This document shows positions 10,072-21,915 of a stretch of 64,000 nt of DNA, one piece after another. The position numbers and the translations under genes are program-made. This DNA comes from Roridomyces roridus (lineage: Eukaryota > Basidiomycota > Agaricomycetes > Agaricales > Mycenaceae). Within the stretch, counting starts at the first letter, position 1. Every line of letters begins with the position of its first letter. The notes under the pieces are model-generated. The model had not been told where the DNA came from and made no database searches. It saw only the letters and a program-made list of their open reading frames with translations. The stretch covers positions 48,581-112,580 of the forward strand of contig JARKIF010000109.1 of assembly GCA_029378245.1 (NCBI GenBank), given 5' to 3'.

Positions 10072-13000
10072 ATGTTATTGCCGTTTCAGCAGGCACTCCG
10101 ACGACTCCCTGGCCTCGGTATACGCGTTATGGCTCCCAAACGACGACTGGCCCACATTCTCGGCACCCTCAAGCCACCCACTGAGGTCGTTGGCACTCTG
10201 ACGCTCGGAGACATTGTCTACGATGTCCCGGCATCCACTCGACCCTCCAGGCTCCCGCATTCAAAGGATCTCGACGTAGAAGACCCAGTAAACTTGGACA
10301 ACTTGCATTTTATGCTCCAGAAATACATCCTTGGCCAGGATATCTTCCTCGTTTCGCAACCTGGTCCCTACGCTCGGAGACTGGCCATGACTTTTGCTAG
10401 TCTGGTCAACTCGGAGTATGAGTACATTGCGCTGCACCGGGATGTGGGTGAGACTGAGCTCAAGCAGGTGAGCATGCGTTACCTGCCTAGCCCATACGAT
10501 AACATCCTCAGGGAAGGGAAATTCGGTCGGGTGGCAATCTCGTTTACGTGGACAGTCCGGCGGTCAACGCTGTCAAGTACGGTCGCATTCTCATCCTAGA
10601 GGGCATTGAGAAAGCCGAGAGAGGCATCATGCCAATTCTGAATAATCTGCTAGAAAACCGTGAAATGTGCGTCGCATTATCTTCTCCATTTGAATCTTGT
10701 AACGAGTCACTCAGGAATCTGGACGACGGAACACATATTATCCATCCACACCGCTTCGAGCAGCTCGGTGCCACCACGGACGACAGCGGCAACTTGTTTA
10801 TACCTGCCCACAAGAACTTCCGCGTCATTGCCATCGCTGCACCTGTGCCCCCATTCCCCGGATACCCTCTAGACCCCCCCTTCCGCAGCCGCTTCCAAGC
10901 ACGCTTCGTCGACCCTGTCGCCTCTTTGATAACTCTTTGCGAGCCGGCCTCCTCTGTGCCCGCATTCGAAACGCAGCTGCGCGAACTCATCTTATCGACC
11001 CAATACGCTTCAGAGGCGCGAGATGCTCTCTCTGCAGTCTCTCAGAGCGCGATCCCGTCATTTCCTCAGACAGCCCTCGCCAAACTCCGCGCTCTCTGCG
11101 CCAAGTTCCCTCCTCCAGAGACCCTCTCACCCATCAAGCTCGCGCGTCTACTGCTCGCGCTGCACCCCGCACTTGCCGTTGCGCCTCTACAGGCCTACGC
11201 CATTCTGAGCAGGCAGACGGAGGAAATGGGTCTAGGCCCCCTCGGCAGCCCCGCCTCCACAGACGACGCAGCCGAGTCGACTGGTCTCCTTGGCTACACC
11301 CTGTCCCGCATAACGCGGCTCACCCCGACCTCCGTCAGCGCCTCCTTCACGCACCCCACTGCCCAACCCGTTTCTCTCGAAATACCCGCCGGCCCTGCAC
11401 AACTCTCACCGTACCCATTCTCCCCTACGGCCCCCTTTACGCCATCCAACCGCTTCGTGGGCCTCCTGACGAGCCTCGTGCAGGCGCATGCGCTGGGCTG
11501 GGATGTCTCGTTCATCCCCCCTCCGGCGCCAGCGACTGCGAGCGCCAGTACGAGCACTCTTGTCCGTGCTTTCAGCGGCATATTGGGCTATGGCGAGGGA
11601 GAGACGATGCATATGTACAAGGAGCTCGGTGGTCGCGAGCTGCTCATGCGGCGGAGGATTCTGGAGGGTGGGGCTACGGCTTGGGAGCCTAGCACGATCG
11701 TCGAGGCTGCTTGGGCGGGTAAGCTCGTGCACCTTTCTGGACTGGACGTTGTCGGCCCTACAGCCGGGGCGATTGCGCGGTTGGTACAGGACCGTGAAGT
11801 CGAGCTGTGGGGTGGCAAGCGGATGGTGGCAGATGGATCCATCGAGAAGGTATTCCTTTTCTTTCGTATCTTGCATTCCACGCTAAATCATTTACAGTCC
11901 AATGACGAACTTTCTGCCGCCCATCCCTCCTTCCGCATCATCACCACCGCATCCAAATCTCTTCCCCTCAAAGACTGGCTCACCGCAGAGCACGCCAACA
12001 TGTTCTTTGCTGTTCCCGCGCAACCGATGGGTCGCATCGAGGAGCGCGCGATCCTGCTTGCCACGGGATGCAGCGACGGCTTGGTGGATCGGATGCTGGA
12101 GTTTGCGGAACGCTATCGCGCGAGCATGAGTGAGGATAGTGTGCAGAAGAACAGGAAGCTGGGGACCAGGTCTCTTGTGCGGGTGGCAAGGCGGATTGCC
12201 ATCGGTGGAGATGCCGAGGATCTGCGTGCCATCTTGAGCCGCACGCTGCTGCTTGAATTCCTACCGACTGTCGAGCGGATGAATATCGAGACGTTGATGG
12301 AGGAAGCGAAGATTCCGGATGCGAATGCTGCCGTACGTGCTCCTCGTACCTTTCAAAGTAATTGTGCTGATCTGAAAAGTATCATCCAAGCCCCATTATC
12401 AAAGAAGATTCGCTGGTGTTCCCGGGCCCGAGTACGACGGGTGGCGAGTCATCGGCGACTTTGATCCCGCTATTCAATGTCATGGACGATCCGCAGGGCG
12501 TCAAATCCCATGTGCCCTACATGGACCACTTTTACGACAATAGCCTGCAGACGGCGCTGATGCGCGATTTGGCGGTGGATGTGGAGCTGTTGGGGGAGCA
12601 TGTGGTGTTGCTTGGGAATCAGGTTTGTGTGATTTCACTCAAGGGACTCGACTGCTGAATGCGTTTACAGGGAGTCGGGAAGAATAAGATTGTGGATCGT
12701 CTTTGCCAACTCCTTGGCCGACCACGGGAATACATCCAACTCCACCGCGACACGACCGTCAACCAGCTCATGTTTACCACCTCGCTCGAGAACGGCGTCA
12801 TCAAGTACACGGACTCGCCGCTTCTCCGCGCCATTGCTTTTGGGCGGGTGATTATCATCGACGAGGCGGACAAGGCGCCTGAGCACGTGGTGGCCATTTT
12901 CCGGAGTCTGGCGGGGCAAAGCGAGCTTACGCTTTCGGATGGACGGAGGGTGAGAGCGACGAGGGAGCGGCCGGAGGATATCGTGGTGCATCCCAACTTC

Positions 13001-15355
13001 CGACTTGTGCTGCTCGCGAATCGTCCGGGGTATCGTGAGTTCTTATATTCCCCTGTCAGTTATTCTGCACTTGCTGACTGGTTTCAGCGTTCTTGGGAAA
13101 CCACTTCCTTCAGGTCCTGGGCGAAACGTTTGGTGCGCATTCGGTGACGAATCCGGATCAACAGTCGGAGCGGACGCTACTGGCTGAGCTCGCGCCGGAC
13201 ATGGACGAGGAGCTGATTCTGAGGCTCGTCGGGACCTTCCACGATCTCCGTAAAGGGTACGATAATGGGATCTTGAATTATCCGTATTCGCTGCGAGGTG
13301 AGTGGGCGTTTGTCTGTCTGGGCGACGGAAGAGTCTGCTAACGAACGACCTTTTTTGCTAGAGCTGATCAACCTGGTGAAGCATATACAGGCTTTCCCGA
13401 GCGATTCGTTGGGTGATGCTCTGCGAAATGTGTTTGACTTTGATGTCTACAAGCCGGATACGATCGAGAAACTGGCGGCTATATTACAGCATCATGGGTA
13501 AGTGGATGACTTGACTTTTGGGTTCTTTGGCTCACTCTACTACCCAGGCTGAGCGTCCCGCATCTTGGTCTTGCTGCAGCGCGTGAGGCGGCCAAGAAGA
13601 AGATCAAGGATGTCCAGTTTGAGCCCAAGAACACGGAGTTGGGAGAGCCCAAGGAGGGGGAGCATGATGACAAGGAGCATAGTGGCGGGAATAAGTGGGC
13701 TGGAGGGGTACGTGACTTGATATTAGGGAACGTGAATCCCCAGGTTGACGTGCTGCTCAGACAGGAGGGCGGGATACCGCTGGGATGGGCGGGCGCGGAG
13801 GGTACAAGCGATTCTACAAAGGCGGTAATATCAAGCAGGTGAGTGGTTGCTCGATGTTTTACATTTGCCGGTTGAAGAAGAGGACTAGGTCTCGGACAAG
13901 CTGAAGCAGAGCGTACCGGACCACGTCCAAGAAAAGGCGCGTGAGATGGCAAGGCAAGAGCTCCAACGACGGCTGGAAGAGCTCGATATGAGTGAGAGCC
14001 AGGCGGCGGGCTATGGGCAGCTGTTGGACGCTACGCAGGCGCATATGGTCTCTCTACACGATCTGTTGGAGCGTATGTGACTCTTCCTTTCTTTCCTCAC
14101 CTCTGTGCTCACGTGATTTTCGCAGATTTGGCGGCAAAGGAAGAAGAGCGGGTGTGGATCAAGCGTCAGACCGACGGCGAGCTGGATGATAATCGACTCA
14201 CAGAGGGCCTGACGGGCGAGGCGAGCGTGTACAAGCGCCGTGGGATGGAGAAGCCCGAGTTGGGTCGTCCGCAGATCAAGTGCGTTGGCCGCTCACTTTG
14301 CTTTGCTGTTATTCCTCCGGCTAAATTCGTCAGGCCAAAACGGATACGCTTCGTTTTCGATTTGAGTGCTTCTATGTGGGCTCCGATACCCCTTTTTGTC
14401 ATTCTTCTGTGCCCTGACAGCGTTCAGGTACCGCTTCCAATACGATGGACGTTTGGAGAGAAGCATGGAGACAGGTATGTCTGTATCGACTCATGGCTTC
14501 GCCTGCTGATAGACGCAACCCAGCTGTCATGTTGATGGAGACGTTTGACCGTCTTTCGAGGAAGGAGAAGTACGTGTGGGACGTGAGTACTCCGAATGGT
14601 GTTTTGTATGTGCCTTGGCTGACCCTGAGTTAGATGTACGGACATGTGAGCAGTTCACATGTTCATTTTAATGAATGTGCCTCTCATGAGATTCTGAAAT
14701 ACAGTCCGGTGACGGTGCCGATATCCAGCTTGTTGATGCGCTCAAGCCGCCCAAGGACATGAAGGACCGGTCGGTGGAGTTTCTTTGCGGAAGGCGTGTG
14801 TTTGTCTCATTGGCTTGTCAGGTGGAAAGTCGTGGAGAAGATGCATATGATTCCGCAGTACGCCTTTGCTGGTGACTACACGGTTGAGGCTATTGAGAAA
14901 GGGGTGAAGGAGGTTGCTGCCTTTGACGCTGGTCTGTCTTGCCTTTATCATGCTGCCTTGCCTCTGTATATTGATTCGATCTGTTAACAGATGACTGGTT
15001 CGTCATCGCTATCACTGTGAGTTCGTTGTCCTCCTCGCATCACCATCCGGTCTCTCAGCTTAACTTGTCTCCTTATCTAGGACGCCAACTTTGAACGCTA
15101 CGGCATTTCCCCGGACGACGTTGCTCGTGCCATGAAGCGCAATCCGAAAGTGCATACTGCGTTGATATGCATCGGTGAAGGAGCAGAGGCGACTTGGTAT
15201 GTCTCGCGACGGTCTCTTTCTGTCTTTGCCTGCTCAAGTGTTTTGCTTTGCGAAGGATTCCGAGAAGTATCCCGGGTCGGGGGTTCCGGGTGTCGAATAC
15301 GGCGGATATACCGACCGTTTTGCGGAGTATACTTTCTACAATGGTAGACCGGTAG
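10072..15355 (+). CDS. VWA8: VWA8-like mitochondrial AAA+ ATPase with von Willebrand A domain
   Basis: Large multi-exon gene ending at TAG 15353-15355. The start at 10072 gives an arginine-rich, acid-free N-terminus (MLLPFQQALRRLPGLGIRVM) typical of a mitochondrial presequence. Landmarks in order: SQPGPYARRLAMTFASL; LKQ joined to GREIRSGGNLVYVD; ILILEGIEKAERGIMPILNN; GNQGVGKNKIVDRLCQLLGR followed by EYIQLHRDTT; RVIIIDEADKAP; FLGNHFLQVLGETF; RIRFVFDLSASM, the DxSxS metal site of the VWA domain; and PGRGFRVSNTADIP at the C-terminus. These match the VWA8 family, dynein-like AAA+ proteins of the mitochondrial matrix. The second P-loop has Asn in place of Ser/Thr after GK, which I recall as normal for this family. 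Introns I could place include 10468-10511, 10667-10714, 11850-11897, 12333-12379, 12623-12670, 13035-13087 and 15197-15255. Confidence 0.9.
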
Positions 15356-16699
15356 ATGTTCTAGACTGCCTGGGGATGTCTTGTATATACTAATCTAATC
15401 CATGTGTTGTTCGCGACTCTTGAGGCGATAAATTTCGCTTCCGTTCCACTTGGCGTTGGATCGTCCCGTGCGAAGCCAATCGTTTAGCATTCTTTGGACC
15501 CACAATGGCCTGCCAATTGTAATTGTCGAGAACTTGGAAGCACGTACGGTCTGCTTCGGGGCCGCCACGATCCTGCTTCCTGAGGACTGCTTTCACACAT
15601 CACTGTGATCGCCGTTTACTTATCTTGAACCAGGAACAGCCAGGAACCAAAGAGCCCACAAGCCTCCACAAGCCGACGACTCGCAACGTTATCATTTGCA
15701 TCACCGTACCTGGCGGATCTGAACTCTGAATCTGATCCGCACTCAGCATTTCGCTAGCCGCTGCGTAGTATCGGTCGTGTGCCCTGGTAGTCCCTATACG
15801 TCGACATGGCGGGTGGTGCTTCCCGTCAGTTCACAGCTCTGAAACGGGTGTTGCCCGCGGCCACTTCAAGTACCGACCCCAAATTCCGTAATCCCATTCA
15901 AGCAGCTGTTCAATGACAGACGTGCTGCGCGCTTGGCTCAAGGAGCATGTGGACGTCGTTAATGTCTTGAGATGGAGAAACTCAACATTTTGTCAAATGC
16001 ATGTGGCGGCGCCGGCTTCCAGCCTTCCACTTGCATAACGGGAGCGGGTCTCTCCAAGAACCTCCCCATTTCGCCAGGCGCCGAGAAGATTGCTTTTAAC
16101 GGACAGATTGAATGTATGTGAAGATATCATTTTCATCTTCCCCTTGGCTCCAACTTTGACGGACATGGACGGAAATGTCTTGTCGGGTCCCGCGTATTTT
16201 TTGCGAGCTGTATACAGAAAGCTGTTGACATGTTCTCTTGCGGAGTTCGCTTGCGCGATAGAGAGAGACCTCCTCGTGGCCACATCCCTTGATCAGGGGT
16301 ACCAATTGATTTTTGAACTGTTCCCGATCCGTCTCTCGTGTGCCTAGGACTGGAGCTCGCACCGGGAGCCGGAATGTACCGTGTGCCGCCGAGAGCAAGA
16401 ATACTTGGGTTCCCTCGAAAATGTGGATATTGTATCTCACACTCTGCGCCCGGGTTCGCCGTCGTTTTTAGTGCAGAACTGAGTATGAAACAATTGAATG
16501 ATAAGGCTGTATGGATCAGATGGAGGATTGAATAGCCTCCGTTCGACTTTTGCGCAACTGTCAAAGTCCCGCGCGTTGCTTCCCACCAACGCCACCCGAA
16601 GCGGCTTATCAGCATGGCACCCGCAATAAAAGCGGACGAACCTCATTTCGCAAGTTCCTGACGTTTCCCCCCCGTCTGCCGCCTTCTCCCTTCCAACCG
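15356..16699. other. Gene-free stretch upstream of the permease
   Basis: About 1.3 kb in which no reading frame shows a recognisable motif, repeat or splice structure. It probably holds the VWA8 terminator region and the permease promoter. Confidence 0.4.
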
Positions 16700-18699
16700 A
16701 TGGCCGACTACGACCTCGAAAAGAAAGCGACCCACTCTGGCGATGTCGCGACCGGGGAAGTCGTCGTCGACGAGAACGCGGGCCACATGCATCGCTCCCT
16801 GAAGGCGAGGCAGGTCTCCATGATTGCCATTGCGGGCACCATTGGAACTGGGCGTACGTCGAATGCATTCCTTTTTCTTTGTCACTGACTGACTTTTTTT
16901 CACGAACAGTGTTCCTGTCGTCGGGGAAAGCCTTGGCCAACGGTGGTCCTGCGGGTGCCCTCATTGGGTATCTCATCGTCGGTGTCCTCGTCGGTCTGAT
17001 GATGTACTCTTTGGGAGAGATGATGGTGTACGACCCGTCGGCGGGAGGATTCATCGAGTTCTCCTCACGGTATATCGACCCCGCCATGGGCTTTGCGCAG
17101 GGCTGGCAGTTCTGGTTCCAGGTCGTCATCTCGGCTCCCACTGAGATTGTCGCCGCTTCCATCGTCATTGAATTCTGGGACCAGAACGCGAACCACAAGG
17201 CTATCTACATCACCGTCATGTTACTCGCCATCTTCCTGGTCAACCTTGGCGGTGTCAAATACTTTGGGGAATTCGAGTTTGTTTTTGCGACTCTCAAGAT
17301 GTGCGTATCTCCATCCCCGTCTCGTGGCTTTTCTAACCGAGAACAGTGTCACGATCCTGGGTCTTATCCTCCTTATGCTCATCATTGACCTCGGTGGAGG
17401 ACCCGACCACGACCGCCGTGGTTTCCGTTACTGGAAACGCGAGCCTTTCAACAACACTTTTGACGACCTCCTCCCTCAATCAAAAGCGCGTTTCCTCGGC
17501 TTCTGGGCCGTGTTGACCCAGGCTGCCTTTTCCTGTGTGTATAATGCCTCTCCTCACATACTCATCTAACCGTCGTGTCAGACGGAGGAATGGAGGGTCT
17601 TGCCATGATCTGTCTCGAGGCTTCCAATCCCCAGGTCACCATCAAGACCGCCGTTCGCGCCATCTTCTACCGTATCGTCGGTCTCTGTACGTCTACCCGC
17701 CAGTCCTGTTTCTGCTGTCATTCATTGTGCCACAGACGTCTTTTCTATCCTCCTCATCGGCATGTGCCTTAGCCGTAGCGACCCCAACCTGCTGCAGGCC
17801 AACAACGCCGACACTGGTACCGCCGCCGAGTCGCCCTTTGTCATCATCATCCAGGGCGCTGGTATCAAAGTGCTCCCTCACATCATTAGTGAGTTCTTGA
17901 CCTCGTTCACTGTGTATTTACGCTAACCGTTCCTCCAGACGCCGTCATTCTGACATCCGCGTTCTCCTCCGGCAACGAGTTCTTGTACTCGAGCTCGCGT
18001 TCTCTCTTCATGCTCGCGCAGCAAGGCCAAGCTCCCCGCATCCTCGCCAAGGTCCTCCCCAACGGTGTCCCTATCTACTCGCTCATCGCGTCCACCGCCG
18101 TTGCTTGCCTCGGCTACCTCGCCTGCGGTAAATCAGGCTCTAACATGGCCTTCAACTGGCTCTCCAACATCGTGAGCCTACTTTTCTCTTCTCTCCTCTC
18201 TATCTAAACCACCTCTCCCCCTCCTAATCCCGACGACATTGGGGAGTTTGATCACGTGGATCGGAATTGCTGGAGCGCACATTCGGTGGTGTAAGTCCAC
18301 TCCATCCCTTTTGTGTCCGTGAATCTCATCCCCGTGCAGACCGCGCTATGCAAGTCCAAGGTGTCTCCCGGGACGTCCTCCCCTTCAAATCATGGACACA
18401 GCCATGGGGTGCCTGGACCGTCCTCATCTCATTCAGCATCATCGCCTTCTTCAACGGCTACGGGACATTCATCGGCGATGAATTCGACTGGCGGTCGTTC
18501 ATCTCCGACTACATCAACATCCCCGCCTTTTTCATTTTGTATTTCGGCTACAAGTTTATCAAGGGCACCAAGATCGTCCCATTGGCCGAGATGGATGTGA
18601 CATCACACTATGTAGAAAACAGTGTCGTGGTACGTCCTCTTTCGTCTTTGCGCAGTAACCGTTCTTATCCGCCCGTAGTACTCGAAATACCAGGAATGA
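16700..18699 (+). CDS. Amino-acid permease (APC superfamily, yeast GAP-type)
   Basis: Start MADYDLEKKATHSGD at 16700, stop TGA 18697-18699. Exons are 16700-16853, 16910-17300, 17347-17534, 17582-17686, 17736-17888, 17939 to about 18174, then two or three more; introns are 45-60 nt. The conserved first helix reads SMIAIAGTIGTG then LFLSSGKALANGGPAG, the substrate-binding signature of APC transporters. About twelve hydrophobic segments follow, including GGFIEFSSRYIDPAMGFAQG, SYGGMEGLAMICLEASNP and SAFSSGNEFLYSSSRSLF. It should import amino acids across the plasma membrane by proton symport. One join is odd: after WLSNI (18174) the donor is good, but the sequence needed for the next exon (LGSLITWIGI) has no AG acceptor in the right frame. 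This may be a sequence error. Confidence 0.9.
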
Positions 18700-19200
18700 T
18701 GAGATGGGATGGAGTGAAAGGGTCGATTTATGTATATCTTCGAATCATAATTGCATACGCTACGCTATCGACGGGCTATTTTCTGATATCTACCCGCCTG
18801 TCAGTCCGCTCAGGTCCGCCCGATAACGGATGACCACGAGTGACCAGGGCCCTACATGGATCATGGATCTACCTCACTTTCACTTTCACATTGCTTTTTC
18901 CCTTGTGCTCCTCAATGCCCGACCTGGGACCCGTGGTGATCGGACGAGGGAATTCTCATTTCATGGAGAGCACTGGACAGATCTAGAGATGCACAGGCCC
19001 TGGAAGCAGGACGGGTCGCAGTCCATCGTGTACACTCAGCAAACTCAGTCGAAGCTGGTTTTTGCCCATTTCCCCGCGCTAAACATCATGGTCATGGTCA
19101 CCTCGTCGGGCAGCCAAGGCCTTTGAGTGAAATTAACGGCTCGGAATCATACGACTGCATAAGATTGACCAGATTGGAACAGAGCCAAGTATTTACAGCT
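18700..19200. other. Convergent intergenic region, nothing recognised
   Basis: Lies between the 3' ends of the permease and of the flavin monooxygenase gene. No repeat or coding signal was seen. Confidence 0.4.
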
Positions 19201-21644
19201 TCAATAGCCGCTAATAAGGTACTGTAGTACGTCCTCGCCCAAAGACGACTTTCGCTCCGCTCCGGCGCCAAGCAGCTGCAATTTCCCCTCCGAGTCCGAA
19301 TGATTCTTCCCACTGCCGGGGATATGGGGTGGATTCGGGTTAGTGTGCAACCACGCCAAGGCGAACTGCCCGAGGATCTCCTTCCAGCTGTGGATAGTAC
19401 AGCTATCAGCACTTGGGGAAGAACGGTGAGAGTGTACTTATGGATACGCACTCTTTGGTCAACCCATCGATGGTCTTGCCTCCATATTCGTACGCAGCCA
19501 TATTGAGCCAGCCAGTGAAATAATTGACGTATCCTATCCGGGGTGGGTCAGTCTCAGTCCTCCACTCCTTCTCTCAAATGCCAAGGAAGGAAGCAAGGCA
19601 ACGCACCAGTATTCCCGCCCATACCCAAAAACAAGATCCCCTTCCCGTACCCCCCGCGGGCCTTCACACCCTCCCTATAGACGCGCCACATCTCCGCCTG
19701 GCTAGGCAGCATCGCCTTGCCAGACCAGACCTTGGCGATAGCCAATGCAAAGTATTCGCCCAGTGTCCACGTTACCGTGCCGAGATTCACTACGGAAGGT
19801 AAGGTGATGCAAGTAAAGTTTGGAGCGACCGACGCGACGTACTGTTCATGAAAGCCAGCGTCGGCTCCTCGATGTACAGAAATTCGAGGTACAGGGAGCG
19901 GTAATGCGAGCCGTCGGTGACGAGCGGCTGCGGCTTATCCATCGGTCCCTCCTCGTCGAGCCCGATGGAGGAATTGTGGTATTGAGGAAGGAACGGGAAG
20001 GTGAATTGGTAACCTGTTGCGAATATGATACGGTCGATTTCCGTGAGGAACTGGCAGAAGACATTGAGGTGGGGTCGATTTGAAGGTGGGCGAACTCACC
20101 GTGCCGTCAGCCAATTCGATCGACGCGTTGTCGGGATGGAACCGTGCGATGCCGCCGACGATATTCACATCATGGTGCAATAGGTTCAGGAATACCGGTG
20201 GGGTCGTCGAATCTGTCGGTATGATAAGCTCATGAAGCGGCGCGTATTCTCCTCGAGTTACTTTTGCTGGGCTGGATCGTGATGAATTGCGCGATGCCAC
20301 CACAAGTAAGTAAATACCTACCCGGACAGAGATATAGTTCGTCTTGACAGAGGATTGGAGATCTGCCGAAATGGCCGTTGCGCTCGTCTGCAATACCGAG
20401 TCAAAGATATCTCCGCACAAGAAGGCATAACGGACCCCAGCGCCGACCACAAGAACGGATTGATTGGCAAAGACCTTCGGATCCCGATATTCCCTAGAAT
20501 GAAGGATGCTCTCAGGCGACCGACGCGCCCATTCCGCCAATCCAGGTATATTGGGAATATTGGGTGCGTTAAAGGTCCCAGTAGCCACAATCACAGCGTC
20601 GAAATCCTAGCAAAGAGTGAAATAACTGCACGTCTGAGCGGAAGAATGTATTCACCTCCGTCCACCAGACCTCCTTGCACGACGCCGCTCCCAACCGAAC
20701 GAACTTTTTCAAAGTGAGCGTCCACCCTCTTTCGTCGTGGCGTTTCTCGACAAGCTCGACGCGAGTGCTGTATGAGGTGACGGGGCTGTCGTCGTTGCTG
20801 TTGATGCCGTGGTACGAGAATACACCGCGTAGGTATCCTTGCAGCAGACGGTACGGAAGATCTACATACATGCCTTCAGTTGGTGTAATAGAGGGAAGAA
20901 GGAGGAGGCGCACGTACGCCAAGGGACCCCCGGAGGCCAATCATGTCCACTAAACTATTTCGCGATGCGTGAATACAAGGACGCGTGGGTGAATTCTGGA
21001 TGCATACATGCATGAGGGGCTGCGAAAACGATTCAGTCATCCCTTCACTCAAGAACGAAAGCAGCAGCAAACGTCAACTCACTGCAGGCACATTAGAAGT
21101 GAGGGACTTGTACAACGGCTGAGGCGCCCGATGTCTCCTCCAGCGCTCCGCCGTACTCATACCCATACTATCATTCCGGTCGTCATACCACCTCTCGAAC
21201 GGCAGGACAGCCCCAGGAGGCGGAAGCGTCGGCTCATAATCCGCAATTCTAGGATCTTCATTCGGGATGGGGGCCTTGTCAGGCAAGTCGTCTGTATAAT
21301 GCCAATTTCCACCTGGTACAGCGTCCCGTTCGAAGATCCTGATGTGCGAGAAGCCGGCGTCGACGAGCTCTCGGTACGCGAGGAGTCCACTAGATAGAGT
21401 TGGATACAGTTGAATAAGTAGGAAGGAAGGAAGGAAGGAAGATGAGAATGAGCACGCACCTCACGCCCGCGCCGATAATAGCCACTTTGCGGATAGGCCA
21501 TTTAAACTGGTAAAACTGCGAATCCGCTGGGGCGTTGACCAAGTTATCCCGTTCACCGTTTGTGGTGGTATGGAAGGGAACTTGCGCCGTTGCAGACGCG
21601 GTGGCGAACAACCAGCCGACCGCAGTGTAGTACAAGGCAAGCAT
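19201..21644 (-). CDS. Flavin-containing monooxygenase-like protein, secreted
   Basis: The ATG at 21644 starts a hydrophobic signal peptide (MLALYYTAVGWLFATASA). Exon 1 ends GAGV and joins across intron 21390-21459 to SGLLAYRELVDAG, giving the FAD motif GAGVSGL; EVPGG-type PGGNWHY follows. Later exons give GHDWPPGVPW, AVIVATGTFNAPNIPNIPG, then VLVVGAG joined over a 49-nt intron to TSATAISADLQ, the NADPH motif GxGxSA. IIFATGYQFTFPFLPQY is the FATGYx motif, and the end is EDVLQYLISGY. Order and spacing fit FMO/N-hydroxylating monooxygenases. The substrate cannot be told. A predicted secretion signal is uncommon for FMOs but recurrent in basidiomycete members. A GGAA microsatellite (21420-21440) lies inside the first intron. 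Confidence 0.85.
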
Positions 21645-21915
21645 CCTTCAAGTTGGAGGCGGATTACAGGGGAGCCGCCTTTAACGGCTTTATCTTGAGA
21701 AATCTCGGGCTGCGGGCCTGGAGCACATGTCTTGGGCGCAGCGGACTGCGGGGTAGCACACTATCAGGTTGCGCAGTTGACTGAGAAGATGACGTGAATT
21801 GGAACGCTCCAACGAGTTTTCACAGTGGGCAAGACAAGGAGACAAAACAGGGATTCGTCTATTGACAAAACCGCCCAAAAAACTAGATACATAACATGGT
21901 AAATTACAAATGACC

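Noticed and set aside
20318..20594. An apparent insertion (VRYAFLCGDIFDSVLQ) in the NADPH motif of the flavin monooxygenase
   Set aside because: A 49-nt GT-AG intron at this point gives a normal GAGTSATAIS motif, so the readthrough is accidental.
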